Both the position numbers and the translations under genes were made by a program. From NCBI RefSeq assembly GCF_040807025.1, contig NC_090945.1, positions 74,349,088-74,413,087 on the forward strand: a stretch of DNA of 64,000 nucleotides. Reading direction: 5' to 3'. A model generated the notes under the pieces. That model worked only from the letters and a program-made list of their open reading frames with translations, was not told the DNA's origin and ran no database searches. Below are positions 1 to 12,901 of the stretch, piece by piece. Positions within the stretch are counted from its first letter, which is position 1; the number at the start of each line of letters is the position of its first letter. This DNA comes from Struthio camelus (Eukaryota > Chordata > Aves > Struthioniformes > Struthionidae).

Positions 1-976
1 AGATGGAAATTGATGTTGCAGTGATGTCCTGGGTAATTGACCGTTTAAGTGCTTCAGTAGCACTCCTATAGGTAAGGGGAGAAGTGCCCCTCTTTGGTGC
101 CTTTTCCATATTAATGAATTTAGTACTTTCTCTTTTATGCTTGTTTCTTTTATGGTAGAGCTCTAAGAATCTGATCTTGACTTGAGAGTACTTGGCATCT
201 TGCAGGATCAGGAGTTGTGCCTGCCCAGGCTTGCTGCATTTAATTTAATTGTATCATTTTCTTCACTGTTACTCACTCTGTACATCTCAAGGGGAACACA
301 GTGAAAGGAAAAGAGAGAGTGTGGGTAGACTGTAATAACAGAGAAGAGGAACTAATATAAACTGCTTTGAAACATGCTTTCTGTAAGCAATCCTGTCCTC
401 CCAAGTGGCAAAGAGCTTAACTATTGAAAAGAGCTGCAATAAACTTAGGTTTTCTTGTAGCTGTGTAGCGTGTATTGATAATGCATAATTCAAGCACTAT
501 CTAAAATGGGTTTTGTTACTTAGGGAAATTGTCAAGTGGATAGGGCCCAGAAAGTCTGACTACCCTCAGAGTTTATAGTGAGGGCCAAGCAGAGGGTTAA
601 TAAAGGGCTTAACCAGATATTTGAGTAAAGGCAAATCAGCTATTGCAGTCTAATAGGTTGCTTATGATCACTGCCTATTAGCTATCCACTAAACCTTCTA
701 ATGATATCATCAGCTGTAATATGTAAGTCTTATGACTATACCATCCTTCTAAAATGATATAATCATTTAACCTTTATAAAATATTTATAAATGGAACCTT
801 ATAATAAGTGTAGCCCATATTTTGTGCCTTTGGTTTCCATTCTGCAGTGTGCTGCTTATTGGGCAGATCACTATTGTCTTATTGTTTCCATGTATTCCCT
901 CATCTGCCTGTATGTAAGAAAACAGGATTAGTATCCCCAGGCTGCTGTGGAATTGTGCAAATATGTTTACTTTTGT

Positions 977-1001
977 AAAAAAAAAAAAAAAAAAAAAAAA
1001 A
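977..1001 (+). repeat. 25-bp poly-A tract
   Basis: Twenty-five uninterrupted A residues. I see no retrotransposed gene upstream of it, so a plain homopolymer is the simplest reading. Shorter A or T runs of 12-17 bp occur at about 6172-6188, 6342-6355, 10549-10564, 11030-11046 and 58020-58033. Confidence 0.95.
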
Positions 1002-1745
1002 GATTTATTTATACATGTAAAAGTTTATCAATTTGTTGTCAGTGTTTTCAAGCGTCAAACCACTGAACTTTTTTTTTTTGGAAGTCACTGAGTGTGTGTC
1101 TGAAACCGTAGATTGCTGATGCTCTAATCTAGGGTTTGGTAACTTCTACAATGGCAGAAAGATATTTCCTTTATTTTGGCTTTGCAAGTAGTTCAGTTCA
1201 ATGATTATTTAACTCTGAGCTGAGAAACTGACCTGTACAGAAAAAGCAGAACAACTTGTTTTTCTCTTCCAAACTATTAATAGAAGAGTAGGAGGATGAG
1301 ATTTACTATTAAAAACTTGGAGACAATAGCTATAAGAAATAGTCGATTGAGTTTGCTAATTTTAGATTAGTAAGTTTTAAACAGACAATGTGATTGACAA
1401 ACATCTTCTAATTCAGTTTGGCATAAATTACACAAAACTAGTCATTTAGTAAGCAAAAAAGATTTTATTCACAAGAGTCTGATTCAGAGAGGCTGAAGAG
1501 GGAAAATAATTGTATATGAACCAAATAAGTTCTTTAATATATTTGAGTTAGCAAAGAGAAAATAACAATGTACACAGCCAATGAAAGCGAACTAATTAAA
1601 GAAAACAAATGCAAAACAAAAGTAATAATTATTTAAAGAAAATTTTCTACTTGGTAATTCAAATTATTATCAAAATCTGTCATTACCAGCATGACAACAA
1701 AAGGTGAAAAAAAGATTCTCGGTCGTTCCAAGCCAGCGGCTTTAC

Positions 1746-1790
1746 CCCTTTGCGGATGATCTCGGCGTTCCGAGGCAGACGTTTCGGTGG
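1746..1790 (-). other. Possible minus-strand microexon in a CpG-dense patch
   Basis: The 90 bp around 1715-1805 have about ten CpGs in AT-rich, CpG-poor surroundings. On the minus strand a pyrimidine-rich stretch ends in CATCCAG, then 45 bp (15 codons) are followed by a GTAAAG donor. One frame reads P-P-K-R-L-P-R-N-A-E-I-I-R-K-G, which is protein-like. I cannot assign it to a gene. It could also be a small regulatory element or chance. Confidence 0.2.
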
Positions 1791-2637
1791 CTGGATGCGA
1801 AACAAGGAAGATTTTGCAGAAGGAGACTAATGATCAGGCTTTTAGTAATTTTTCAGTGGTAAAAGGCTGATTCAGCAGTTAAAGCTGAATTGAAATGTTC
1901 TTACGTATACTGATGTGCTAACTTACTCTGCAGGAGATCAAATTTATTTCAGCATCTTGTGCAGTAATGTAATGCTTAGTCTGTCTGAGGCTACAGATGG
2001 TCTTTTGCTTTTCTAGTTTTTTCTTTCTTACTCCTGATACACTTTTCTCTATATTTACAACTATGAGTAGATAAAAATAATAATAAAAATAAAAAGACCA
2101 CCCTAAGGAAATTGAGCCAACAAAAACATTTTACCTTTGGATGTGAACTTAATGAAGAAACAGCAACAGAAGACCATTAATTTATACTGAAAAGGCAGAA
2201 CTATATTATGATTGTAACACTTCTAAATTCTGTGCCATTACTTCAGGTTGTTCTCAATGGACTTAAATGGTATGTGATGAATAAAATACTGATTGGTGGT
2301 TTCAGATGACAGATGCTTCTCAATCTGAACAAACATAACTAATATGAAATTCAGATTATGATCAAACAAAAAATGAATATGAATTTCTTATTTTGTTGCA
2401 TTCAATAAGCACAGATGTCTTGCCAGTGGCTCAGACTCTTGTCAAGCATCACTGCATCATTTTTTCTGGGCTCAGACATAAAGGTCTAGAGTTCTTTCTA
2501 TATAAGTGTTTTGCATGCGCAATCAAACTGACTGAGATTCAGGCATAACTGCTGTTGATTTTCTTGAATGGCAGTTGTGGTTCTAATGTTAAAGTTTTCA
2601 AACTCCTTGCTTTGTTAGTACAGTGTGCGTTTGGTAA

Positions 2638-2770
2638 TAAAGGACCAGAAGGGGCCTCCTAGCTCACCAGTGGATCATGTCCTGTGCTATTGCAGGCAAT
2701 TTAATCCTACAATCCCTTTCACAGACTGAGTCAGCTCGTTATCTCCTACTGCTTTACAGTGGGTAAAAAA
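2638..2770 (+). repeat. Worn ancient amniote interspersed repeat
   Basis: Begins AGGACCAGAAGGGGCC and continues with TCATGTCCTGTGCTATTGCAGGC. This resembles a widespread amniote repeat that reads about CCAGAAGGGACCATC...CCTCCTGTATAACACAGGCC in better copies. Identification is from memory and the copy is diverged. Confidence 0.4.
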
Positions 2771-2857
2771 GATAAAATTACTGATGCTGTGTGTTATCTT
2801 CTACCGTGTTCCTGAAGATGAACAATGGCCTATCCTAATGAAGTATCAGCTTAGCAA

Positions 2858-3625
2858 GCAATGAAACGTATAAATGCAAGAATTGCAAGGTAAGTCAAAA
2901 CATTGTTGATCTAGTCCAGTATCCCGGTTTTGACAATGTCCCATTCCAGCATAAGGTTCAAGAAACGCTTTTGTGACCATCCCACAGTGATCTTTCTGTA
3001 GGGGAGGCGTTTTTGTAATGACTCTCCGTGAGCAGTCTACCAAGCATGAGGTTTAATGTCTTTCCTAAAGGATTTTTTTTCACTCCTGACATATGACTTG
3101 GGTGTTCTCCCTGTCTATATAAACATTCAGGCTTTGCTTTCAGTGCCTTATAGTGATGAGTTTCAGAAGTTAACCCTGCAACACTTACGTTGTAAGTGTT
3201 TCTGCTTTTTCCCTTCGCTGTTTTAATGAGCAAAGGTTCGCTAGAACCCTGACTGACCGTGGCTGTCCCACTGATTATTCTATACATCTCCATCGTACGT
3301 CGTCTTGTTAGCATCTTGCTGAAACACTTAGTTTCCTCCATTATCTTTGAAAGTAGGATGTCCAGAACTAAATGCTCTGTTTCAGCTGAAGGTATGCTAA
3401 TGACTGGAATAAAATGACATTCTAACATCATTTTTATTCTTTTCTGTATTAGCGCAGCACAGAAAATAAGACTGGTAAGAATCTCAAGAGATTATCTTTT
3501 CCTTCTCCCATAATCCTAACGTGTTGTTTGCCTCTTTATTTGCAGCGGTATGCTGATCGGAAGCTACGTTTGATCTCTTTACATTAATGCTCCTGTCTCT
3601 TTCCTCGATGGTTCTAATTAATTTA
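2858..3625 (+). repeat. Long worn ancient amniote repeat (CR1-lineage type)
   Basis: The 5' part (TTGATCTAGTCCAGTATCC, GACAATG) matches the common sauropsid repeat reading TCTAGCCCAGTATCCTGTC. Further on, TGATGAGTTTCAGAAGTTAAC and GATGTCCAGAACTAAATGC fit later parts of such elements. The 157-codon minus-strand frame in this block (2958-3431) is antisense to the repeat and is not a gene. Confidence 0.45.
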
Positions 3626-6600
3626 GAATTTATCAGGGTATACAAGTAATTCATACTGGATTAACATGGAGTGAACTCTGGATTAAAATCGTCATACGTT
3701 GAACTAATGAAAACATGTAATGCCTTTCAATTCCAGAGTGGTTGTTTGACACGATAGTCACCAGAAATTGTCAGCAACATGCAGGAGGTTTGCAATGGTA
3801 TCATCTTGGCTCCTATTAGAAAAAAAGACCCTTTTTTCGTAATTGGTCTGTTTTTAGGAAATCTTCACTGAGGCACCAAGGCTGGCATGAAGTACAGCCT
3901 GTGCAGATGTCTGAGTGGTGGGCCAGGGTGAAGAAGCTGACATTGCGGCTCGCTCTGCATTGTTTACTCTAAATAAGGCCCTGGGGAAGGGGAGGGAGGA
4001 GCTGTTTTGGTTTTATGTCAGTCAGGGACTTAAGTGATGCTTCTCCCCTTTCCAAAGTCAAGTCCTGAGTGTTTTTTGCTCCTTGGGTCAGTGTGTTAGG
4101 CAACCATGCTATATCATTCCTTTAATAACTTAACCAAGCTCAGTCTAAGGATGTGCTGGTAACTGTGGCCATAGCCAAAGAATCCAACATTAATAATACA
4201 TTCTGATTAGGATGCACCTATGCCTGAGGGCGGTAGCACCATTAACTGCAATTAGCGTGCGTAAGCAGCAAGCTGAAGTATGTCCAGGAGCACAAGATGA
4301 GAAAAATCTGGAGAAAATTACTGTCTACACCCCATCACCTCAAAACATTTTAAATGGACGAGAAATATATGTCAGTGCAGGAGCAATACAATGTACAGCC
4401 TATTATCCGGTTGAGTCATGACATGCATATAGATATGGAAATCTCATTTCATGGTAAAAATGTAGACAGTGTATTCAAAGGGTGAAGCAGACACAACTCA
4501 CTGGCTGTGTAAATTATCACTATGTGAGAAGTTGCCCGTCATTTTAAATTGATATGGTAGATGCAGCGATAAAACAATGTTTGTGTAACATTTGTCTGAA
4601 ATCTTATTAATTGCAGGAATTTTATCTAGACAGCACTGTATGTGACGGAAAAATAATTTATTCCTTCCAGAAGTTTCAAGTGCAAAGCACCGAAAAATCT
4701 GGGGATTTATTACTTTGTTATTTTCTATGATTATAGAAGACTCTTTGTCTATTGCACAAGTCAGCGTGCCATGGCAAATCGTACCAGAGATCATCAGATA
4801 TTACTGATAAGGTCAGCATTCATCGCCAGTGTTCCCTGCCTGTAGGAATCAGTCCATGCCAGACTCATACTAGACATGGCGTTAGAGTGACATATGGCCT
4901 TACGCTGTCTCGGTACTGGAGCTGTTCAGAACTCTGTCACTGATGGCTGTTATTAAAAATGTCTGTCTCATTTGGAGGAGTTGAAGAGGACTGACGCTTC
5001 ACTGCTTTTAAGGCACATAAGCCAGGTAGAAGCTTCTGCAGCCGAAGGTTGAAGTAGCCAAGGAAGAAGCGGAGAGGCATTTAAATGCCCAGAGTAATGA
5101 CCGTACTGTGTGTAGAATACACACATGCATGGATCAGGGCACTCATTTTTGCTAGTATAAGCAGAGAAACCTACCATTTTTTTAGCCATATGCCAGCTCG
5201 TTTCTGCCAGGCATTATAGCGGAAGTGGGTAATGATAAAAAAGGGGAAGATGTAGTTGCTACTGCACTAACCTGGTGGGGGTTTAAATCTCTGTCTCGAA
5301 TAAATTGTAAAAACTTACATGGAAAGAGACTTCCAGAAGTTCTCAATGTCATTCCCTTGATGCAGTTTGTTCCTGGCCTGAATCCACAGAGGGACCTAGC
5401 TATATTGACAGTCCTCGCACAAAATGAGATTAGTTCTTTCACTGTTCTTAACTGCATGAGCTCTGTTCATCTTAATTATGATGTGGGTAGGTGCCTGAAC
5501 CAGTAATTTTTCAAGATGCTGAAAGACTGATTTAGCATACTGCATATGCAATCTACAGCGCTCTCTCCATTTCTTCTGTTCCTTGGATCGTTTCTGTAGC
5601 TGGTGCGATGTCACCAGGCTCTTACTGTTTGACTCGATAGTTACCAGTCCATCTTTAGATGGGCTCACTGTGCTGCAAACGCCATAGTCACAGTTCTAGT
5701 GCCTCATTTATTTAAAAATCCTAATGGTGGCTTTCAGTCTTGCTACTGCGCAGTACGTCTGCAACCTGACAGATTGGTCATAATGTTCTCATCATAGATT
5801 AGCTTTCATCTTTTCAACTAGTTTCTGCTTTTGTAGGGGAAGAAACTGCACGGGACTCAGGATTTACTGGGATTTTTTATAAGAAATAGTGTCTCAGGAG
5901 GTAAAGCAAGTAGAGAAGAAGGTTTATTAAGTCTTCCGGTGTGATTATAAAATACAGAGTCTGCTATTCCTTACGCTGAGGAATCAGGATTTTTAAATAA
6001 TACTAATGTGGAGTTTATCGAAAAAGATTTTAATGATTTTTTCCATTTTAAACACATTTTCTGTTTTTCTGTGGGATACAAGCTATTTCTTTCTTTTATC
6101 TTTTCCTCGTTGTGGAATGTGAAGCAGAAAGGGACCGTATGTTCTCAAGATGTTACAGAGCTGTGTTTTCTTTTTTTTTTTTTTTTTCCCCCCTACATGG
6201 ATCTAGTGTAACTCTAATCAAGTTGCTCTGGATTTCAGTAAGTATAGTTGAGATGAGAATTTGTCTCTCTAATTTTAAACCTGCTAGAAGCAATTCCTTT
6301 TATTCAGAGAAAAGATCAGATAATGCTTTAAACAGACATTAAAAAAAAAAAAAAAGCCAGTACCAGCTGCAACCACAATCTGAAAGAGGTTGTTGGGTGG
6401 CTGCTTCTGCATCATCTAACCGGTATCATGCATGTGCTTCTCTTAAGCCCCCTGCTCTCCCCGCACCCACAGTGGTTTTGATCTGCCCTTATGAAGTGTA
6501 GGGAGAGGGAAAGGAGTCGGGTGCCATGCCTTGACTTTCCTCCACAACTAATCCCAGTGACAAGAAGCACCTTCCTTTAGGGTCAGATGCTGAGCTGTTA

Positions 6601-9439
6601 GGAACATCTTTCCCCTGACCCTTGTCAGTTTTTCTGCAACTTTATCGATTCTGTTTATCTAGACAATGATATGTTTCTTCAGCTGCATATATCAGGGGTG
6701 GTTTAGCTTTCTTTGCCCTCATAGCAGCATCAAGAAATTTCTCAGAGACATTTAATGACAATAAATAATAACAGCCTGTTGGGGAGCAGACCTATCGAAA
6801 GTATTACCTTCCTTTGTTGGCTGGTGAAGGAGCGATAAGCTGTGTTAGAAGATCTTTGATTCAAACATGTGCTAGTTCATACAAGTCAATCCATCCTGAG
6901 TATTAGGTTTGCTTAGTTCTAGTTATCATAGGAGTACTTGTTTTTAAACAGGGGGAGTTACTTAGTGGTGATTTATTTTAGTTGCAATTTACCCCTGCAA
7001 TACTGTGTCTAGGGAAAAGTGGATTCTCCATCACTTTTTCCATAATTACTTATTTCTACATTGGACAGCTTTCTTGATACAATTTTTAAGCATAGTGCAG
7101 GAAATAGTTGCTGAAATTATAATGGACCTTATTGGCCTGGAAAAACTATTGAGAATGATCGTTCTAATTTATTTATTTATAAATGAGAGATACTGTTGCA
7201 GGAGCTCAAGACAAATATCTCAGGCTCTCTAAGAATCCTGTGCTTATCACATCCTAGGTACTTTAAGAGCAGATTATAGCACTCAGATCCTTATATTTGA
7301 TCCATTTTTCAAATACACAGACATCAGGTATATAGTGATACTTTCAGAATATGAATATTTAGTACAGTCGTCTTCTGGAGATGGAACCATATTGATGCTG
7401 TGTTCTTAATCTTTACAACTTTATCATTTATCTGAGTGCATTTGGAAGTTACCCTTTGTGTTTTTAGAGTTCCCCTTCTGTTTATACTGTGTGATCTGAC
7501 TAAACTCCAGATCGCTTGCACTGTAATTTACATAACTCAGTTTCTCAGCTTTTTTCTAACTTGTCATTGAAACGGTGTGTAGTTTGCTTTATTTAAATGC
7601 ACTGCTCTCCATAACTTACTATTCAGTCTTTCAACATATAAGTTAAGGGTTTAAGTGTGAATGAAGGGAAAAATTCTAAACTTCATACACAGAATTTACA
7701 ATTTTTACAATAAAAGAGATGTTTTTCAGAACATTTAATAAGGAGTAGTCATTATATAGAGTAAAATCACTTTCCTGCACTTTTTCTATGTTGAAATTGT
7801 GAGTTATGATAGTAAAAGCTTCAGTAATTAAAATCAATTGAATGAAGTCCTATGCAGACCATAAGTAACAGAGCATTCACCACCATTCAGATGAGAGGGT
7901 ACTGCGATTTTAGTAGACTGTGCTTGCTTTCCATTAAATGAATTATACATATTTTTGATGTTTTAGATATATGATTTTTTTAACTACTACCAGCTATGCC
8001 TTGTTTCCATTCATGTTGATATTAATTACATGGTAGAAACTGTAATATCTGGTATTATCACTTGGTAACAATACTTCTCCTAGATCAATTTGGAACAGAT
8101 TTTGCAACTTACTGTACAGCAAAGGAGCAGATAGGGGCCATATGATGTTTTAGAGTGGTAGGCAACATATAGAAGATCTGTATTTAAGAAAAAATCTCAA
8201 ACTGAAGCTGCAACCCTGCATGGGGCTAGAACTGATTGTTCAGCAAGTTAATAGTTAATAGCAGGTCCTTTTCCCTGGCCAGCATTACTAGAAGTTTACC
8301 GTCAGTATGAACTAGGAAGAGTTTGATGTATTTTAGCCAAAAATTGTTGCTGAAAATGTCCAGTAAAACTAATAGTAATCTATCCAACAGAGAGAGACTT
8401 TCCTTCTGCAGTTCCCTTTATGCCATTCTGTCTTTCATCCCACCTGTCCAGATACATATGCTCCAGTCCACCCTCACAATTTCTCAGAGACACTGAATCA
8501 TTTCATTTCACTAAATCCCACCTTAAAACCTCCTATTGCTCTTAGTTTGTGTTTGTCATATGCTGCTAGTGCCAAAGATGTAGTCCAAGAATAAGTAGTA
8601 GTATACTGTACATTGAGCTGCCATTCTATGTTCTTCACATCATAGATGATGAATTCTTTCAGCTCCGTAATCTTGCTCCTTCTATTTCTCTCACTGAAGT
8701 AACATATGTGTTAAGGGGGAGTCCATAACTAAGCTTGATGCTTTTGCCTTTCATATTATAATTTCTTGGGACCCAGATGTTCACGTGGCTGACTTGTTTA
8801 ATGTCTTGCAGAAGCAAATTCTATTTTGTGAAGTTAATGGGAACAGGACATTATTCTGGTAGTTGTCTGGCTGGTTTGATAATGCCAACTGAAAGTAATG
8901 GAAAATGACACGTAAATAATTTAATTTCACCTGCCTGTGTTGTTATTTTGTCAGTATTGCTCCATATCTGAATATAGCTTTGTAGAGATAGAAAGGTGTG
9001 CTTGCTGCTGCTCTCTCCTTTTATAATTAAGCTACTTTTCATTTAAAAAGTTAAAATGGTAATACAAACAGAGCAAGGAGATATAAATAGAGCACTGTGT
9101 CTCAATAGCCAGTAACAGATGCTTAAGGAAAAAAATAAAAAGAAACAGGGTAAGTAAAGAATAATCTTTCCTTGGTGCCATCCAACCTTTCTGTAAATGG
9201 CAGTTTAGGGACTTTCGTATCTGGATGTTGCATCTGTACTGTGATGTTCAAAAGCCTCAATGTACTATTACCTCTCTCTAATTTCTCTTTATACTTCTAG
9301 CTTCCACAGCATCTCACATGGAATTTAATTATGTTAAAAAGTGTAAAAGTGTAAAAGTTTAAAAGCTGCTGCGTGCTGAATTCATGAGCTACCGATTATT
9401 TCATACAACTATACTATACTCCCCTTCAGTCATCCTTTT
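3626..9439. other. Intergenic DNA, no gene seen
   Basis: AT-rich, with short random frames only. Frames of 90-93 codons on both strands at 5182-5668 have no family features I recognise. 8460-8590 has faint similarity to old amniote repeats. Confidence 0.55.
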
Positions 9440-9950
9440 TCCAAGTCCAAGAGTCTAACTAGTGTCTTCTCATACAGATATTGCTCATACTTCTGATCAT
9501 CATTGTTGCCCTTTTCCCTCTTCTAGTTGTGCCACGTTCTTTCTGAGAGGAGAGGATCAGTGCTTCACACTATTTAAAGCGTAGACTCACCATAGATTTG
9601 TACAATAGCAAAACTTGTCTTTGCATTTGTTCTCAATTTCTTTTCTAATAATTCTACCATTTTGGGGGAAAGGGAATGTTTATTCTGTCCAACCTTGTCC
9701 TGCCATTTACAAGGTCAACAGCTCTTCTGCAATGTCCTTATCGGTTGTGCAGTACATCCAGAAAGATGACACCTTACCCCTTTGCTCTCTTCTAATGCAG
9801 CCTTTCTTGAGCTCAAAGAGTTTCCATGCTCCAGTTAGGTGGATTCTCTTCACTGGTTACGACTGGCTTCACTCTGGTGCAAATATTTCTTCTAGCCCTT
9901 TCACTTCAGTGTCTCACAGCTAGCTCTCTCTGCAAGCTTGGTGTAACTGC
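9440..9950 (+). repeat. Worn ancient amniote repeat
   Basis: ATCATCATTGTTGCCCTTTTCCCTC and GACTCACCATAGATTTGTACAATAG match the family whose better copies read ATTTTTGTTGCCCTTCTCTGAACC and ACCATAGATTTATATAGTGGCA. The 102-codon + frame at 9615-9923 lies inside this repeat and is not called as a gene. Confidence 0.45.
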
Positions 9951-11264
9951 TGCTCCTCGTATTTAGTATGCAAGGGTGCTTCCCAGCGTATACATGCCAG
10001 TAGGTTCGCCTTCTCCATTGCTGTTTTTATCGGGCTCCTCCTGCTTTCTTCACATTCACGGAGTGCCGTATTCTTCCTTCTCTGCCTGCTCCCCTTCAGG
10101 CTCTTCCACTCCTACATTACTTTACCATTACTTTTCCCCTCCTCTTCTCTCTAGAAATCAATAGTAAAATGTTTAATGCAATGGGAGATTGGAAGTCTGT
10201 ACCCCATTTTGTCAAGCAGCATGCAGACTTGACAGAAAAGGAAGTCTTAGTTTGTAAGAGTTTACTGTATAAGTTAAAGGTAATGGGGGACCGATGACAA
10301 GAGAAATGGAGCACAGCTGTGACTTGTAAAAAGCAGAGTCACTCACAATGGCATTAAAAGCAGACAGAGTTTCTGAGTCTAACCCTGAGTCCTAAAGTAC
10401 TGAAATGTGGTGTGGAAGGAAAAGTCCCCGTGTTTATAATAGGCAAACCTTTGATTTGGATACCACTAAGCACTAATGTAAGTGAGCGTTACAAATTGAG
10501 GCATGATTTTCCTGTGGCTCAGACCAATGTTTAAGTGAAGATGTTTTTAAAAAAAAAAAAAAAAGTCTGTGATTGCAGCTGCAGCAATAAAAATACTAAA
10601 TACACTCTAACATTTATAACAAGCACTCCTTATCATAATGTTGCATTCATGTTTTATTGCGCAGGAAGCCTTACTTGTGACATGGTAAAAAGTTATTATT
10701 GCTAGCTGAATCAGCTGCCACAAAATATTCCACTACCACCAAACTTTTACCTTTCTCCTCATAATTTTTTTTATAGTATCATAACATAGGGTATTATCTT
10801 AGACCTGTATGTACAACATGTAAAGGTTTCAGAGAATAATTTGCAGTGAATGTTGCTGTAGAAACAATAAAGGAGTACTTAAGAATGGCTTTTAAATGGT
10901 TCAGCGAAGTAGATACTGGAACGGCAGTCTCAATTCTATCAGACAAGGTAATGGAGGGTAAAGAAGCTGGCAAGCAGAGTGACTGGAAAACTGAGCGATT
11001 ATATAAGCCTAAAGGGTAGAAGAGCTTGGAAAAAAAAAAAAAAAAACTATGCCAATAGAGCAGGAAATAGTGATGCATACATGAAGGACTGTTACTTGAA
11101 ATGAGTAAAGGAAATATGTGATTGAAAAGGGGTCGTGGAAGAGCTGAGCCAAAGGTTTTCCTAAGGGCTTTTGCTCTGGATGCTGGCAGCCATGCAGCTA
11201 AAGGCCCCTTTGTTGTTTTGATTTAAAACAAGGCCTATAGCCATACAAAATAGGGGTGGCAAGG

Positions 11265-11600
11265 GTCATCTGTTACATCCCGTGGTTCCAAACCAGGACC
11301 AACTGTACCTGAACCATTCTTGACAAAGCTGTGTTCAGCTAGTCCTAAAAAAAACCCCTGCATGTGGATGTGCAGTCAGCAGAGGCACTCTGCTCCAAAC
11401 GGTGGCAATTCCTGTTAGAAAACCTTTCCTGATGCCTCAGCTTAATATTTCTGTCTGCACTTTGAAGCTTTCTCTTCTTGCCCTGTCCTCAGTTGACGTA
11501 AATGAGACCTTGCTGTCCTATTAGCTTGAATCTCAAGCTTCCCTCCTCTGCTCCCACAGCCATCCCTAAGGTCTGTATGACTCACCCTTGGGCTTTAATC
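11265..11600 (-). repeat. Antisense CR1-type LINE fragment
   Basis: Words such as AACCAGGACCAACTGTACCTGA, AAAACCTTTCCTGATG and TTCTTGCCCTGTCCTCAG are the reverse complement of conserved CR1 3'-region sequence (forms like CAGGACAAGAAG and ATTAGGAAAAAGTTT). It is diverged and truncated. This is one of the clearest signs that the window is sauropsid. Confidence 0.55.
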
Positions 11601-12556
11601 TGGAGTGACCTAGTTACCCCTGCAGACGGGGAGCTCAGGTCAGCCACAAACTGAGGACTGCCTCACACCTGAGCTCTGTAACCGTAGTTACTGAAATCGG
11701 GTAATATAACCTCATTACCTTGCTTTGCAAACCTGACATGGGGCACAGCACAAAATGGATATAAGGCTCTTATCAGGAATTAGATTTGCTAAACAAGTGT
11801 TAAATCTAAATGCATTAATAAACATCATATACTGTGTTCTAGAACTCCACTGAAATTACTTCAGCTATTAATATTGCTGAGGAGAAAAAAGTTGTCATCA
11901 GCATTTGCATGTCAAAAAGTGTGTCTGAACGAAGGACCGAGCAGAAGGATGGGTTCGAGGAGCACATGTACGGGCAAAGTTTTCTCAGCTCCACAGGGCA
12001 GAACTGAAGGCACGAAAGAAGAGCTGGAGGAAACGACAGTGGAAACGAGTAGAAACTTTAGGCCGATTTTTCAAAAGTCTATAGGAATTGAAATATACAG
12101 CTACCATATTTCTGTCCACATTTTTTTACACAGAAATATTTGTGCATTGGGCTCTCTATATGGTGGTATCCTGGATATCCATAACCAGTCACAAATGTTT
12201 GACTCCTCCGTATTAAGCCTGGAAAAAAAATCCCTGACTTGAAAAAGGGAACACATCCTAGAGAAATCCAGACGTGCTCTACCTAATAACACAGACGAGA
12301 GCAGAATGCCGTTCTGAAAGCCATCCTCTGTTGTTTCCAATAGCAGCACTGTTTTTAATTTGACCTATTTAAATGATTTTGTAAATGTTACCAAGCAGCT
12401 AAATAGTGTGAAAACTTGAGCCAAAAACCTTTGATATTTCTTGAAATAACTCCTTCCTCATCATAATGTTTGCGATGCAGGATCAAATCCAATCTTGCAG
12501 GACCCGGAGAACTCCACTGCAATCGCTGTGACAGACTAAGGTAAAATCTACAATAT

Positions 12557-12636
12557 GAGAGATTCTAGATTCTCTCATCTAGAGAATGGTGAGAGATCCT
12601 AGATGAATCTCTCTAGATTCACCTAGAATGAGAGGA
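12557..12636. repeat. GAGAGATTCTAGA quasi-palindromic cluster
   Basis: An 80-bp patch built from variants of GAGAGATTCTAGA and its complement. It includes CATCTAG...CTAGATG arms (7 bp) and GAGAGA...TCTCTC arms, so several alternative hairpins are possible. Confidence 0.7.
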
Positions 12637-12803
12637 AGGGAATAATGTAATTTTAACTGGGATAGGGAAATCATTCTGGGCAAATGGATTTTAAATTGGT
12701 TGGATACAAAGAGCAGAGAATGTGAGCATGGACCAGTATGACAGGCTCTAGCCGGGATTGTAGCTGGGTTTGCTGTTTTGAGTGAGAGTTGTCAGCAGAG
12801 TAC

Positions 12804-12901
12804 AGGGGGAGGGAGGAGGAACTTAGTGGGAACGGTGGAAGGTGCAGAAAGGTGGGAAGCAGAGGAAGGAAGATGGGAGTAGGGAGATGGGAGGGGAGGG
12901 A
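12804..12901 (+). repeat. Polypurine G-rich tract
   Basis: About 100 bp of almost pure A/G with many GGG runs (GGGGGAGGGAGGAGG ... GGGAGGGGAGGG). It can form triplex or G-quadruplex structures. The Pro/Ser-rich minus-strand frame over it is compositional. Confidence 0.75.

Larger units (their letters stand above)
1..2637. other. 5' intergenic DNA, no gene seen
   Basis: AT-rich DNA with many stops in all frames. Apart from the 25-A run and the CpG-dense patch at 1715-1805, both listed separately, I see nothing supportable. Confidence 0.6.

Noticed and set aside
2958..3431. 157-codon minus-strand open frame
   Set aside because: It lies antisense to an ancient interspersed repeat and shows no domain.
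11874..12242. 122-codon plus-strand frame
   Set aside because: No family resemblance; the second half is typical AT-rich random translation (poly Ile/His/Tyr/Ser).
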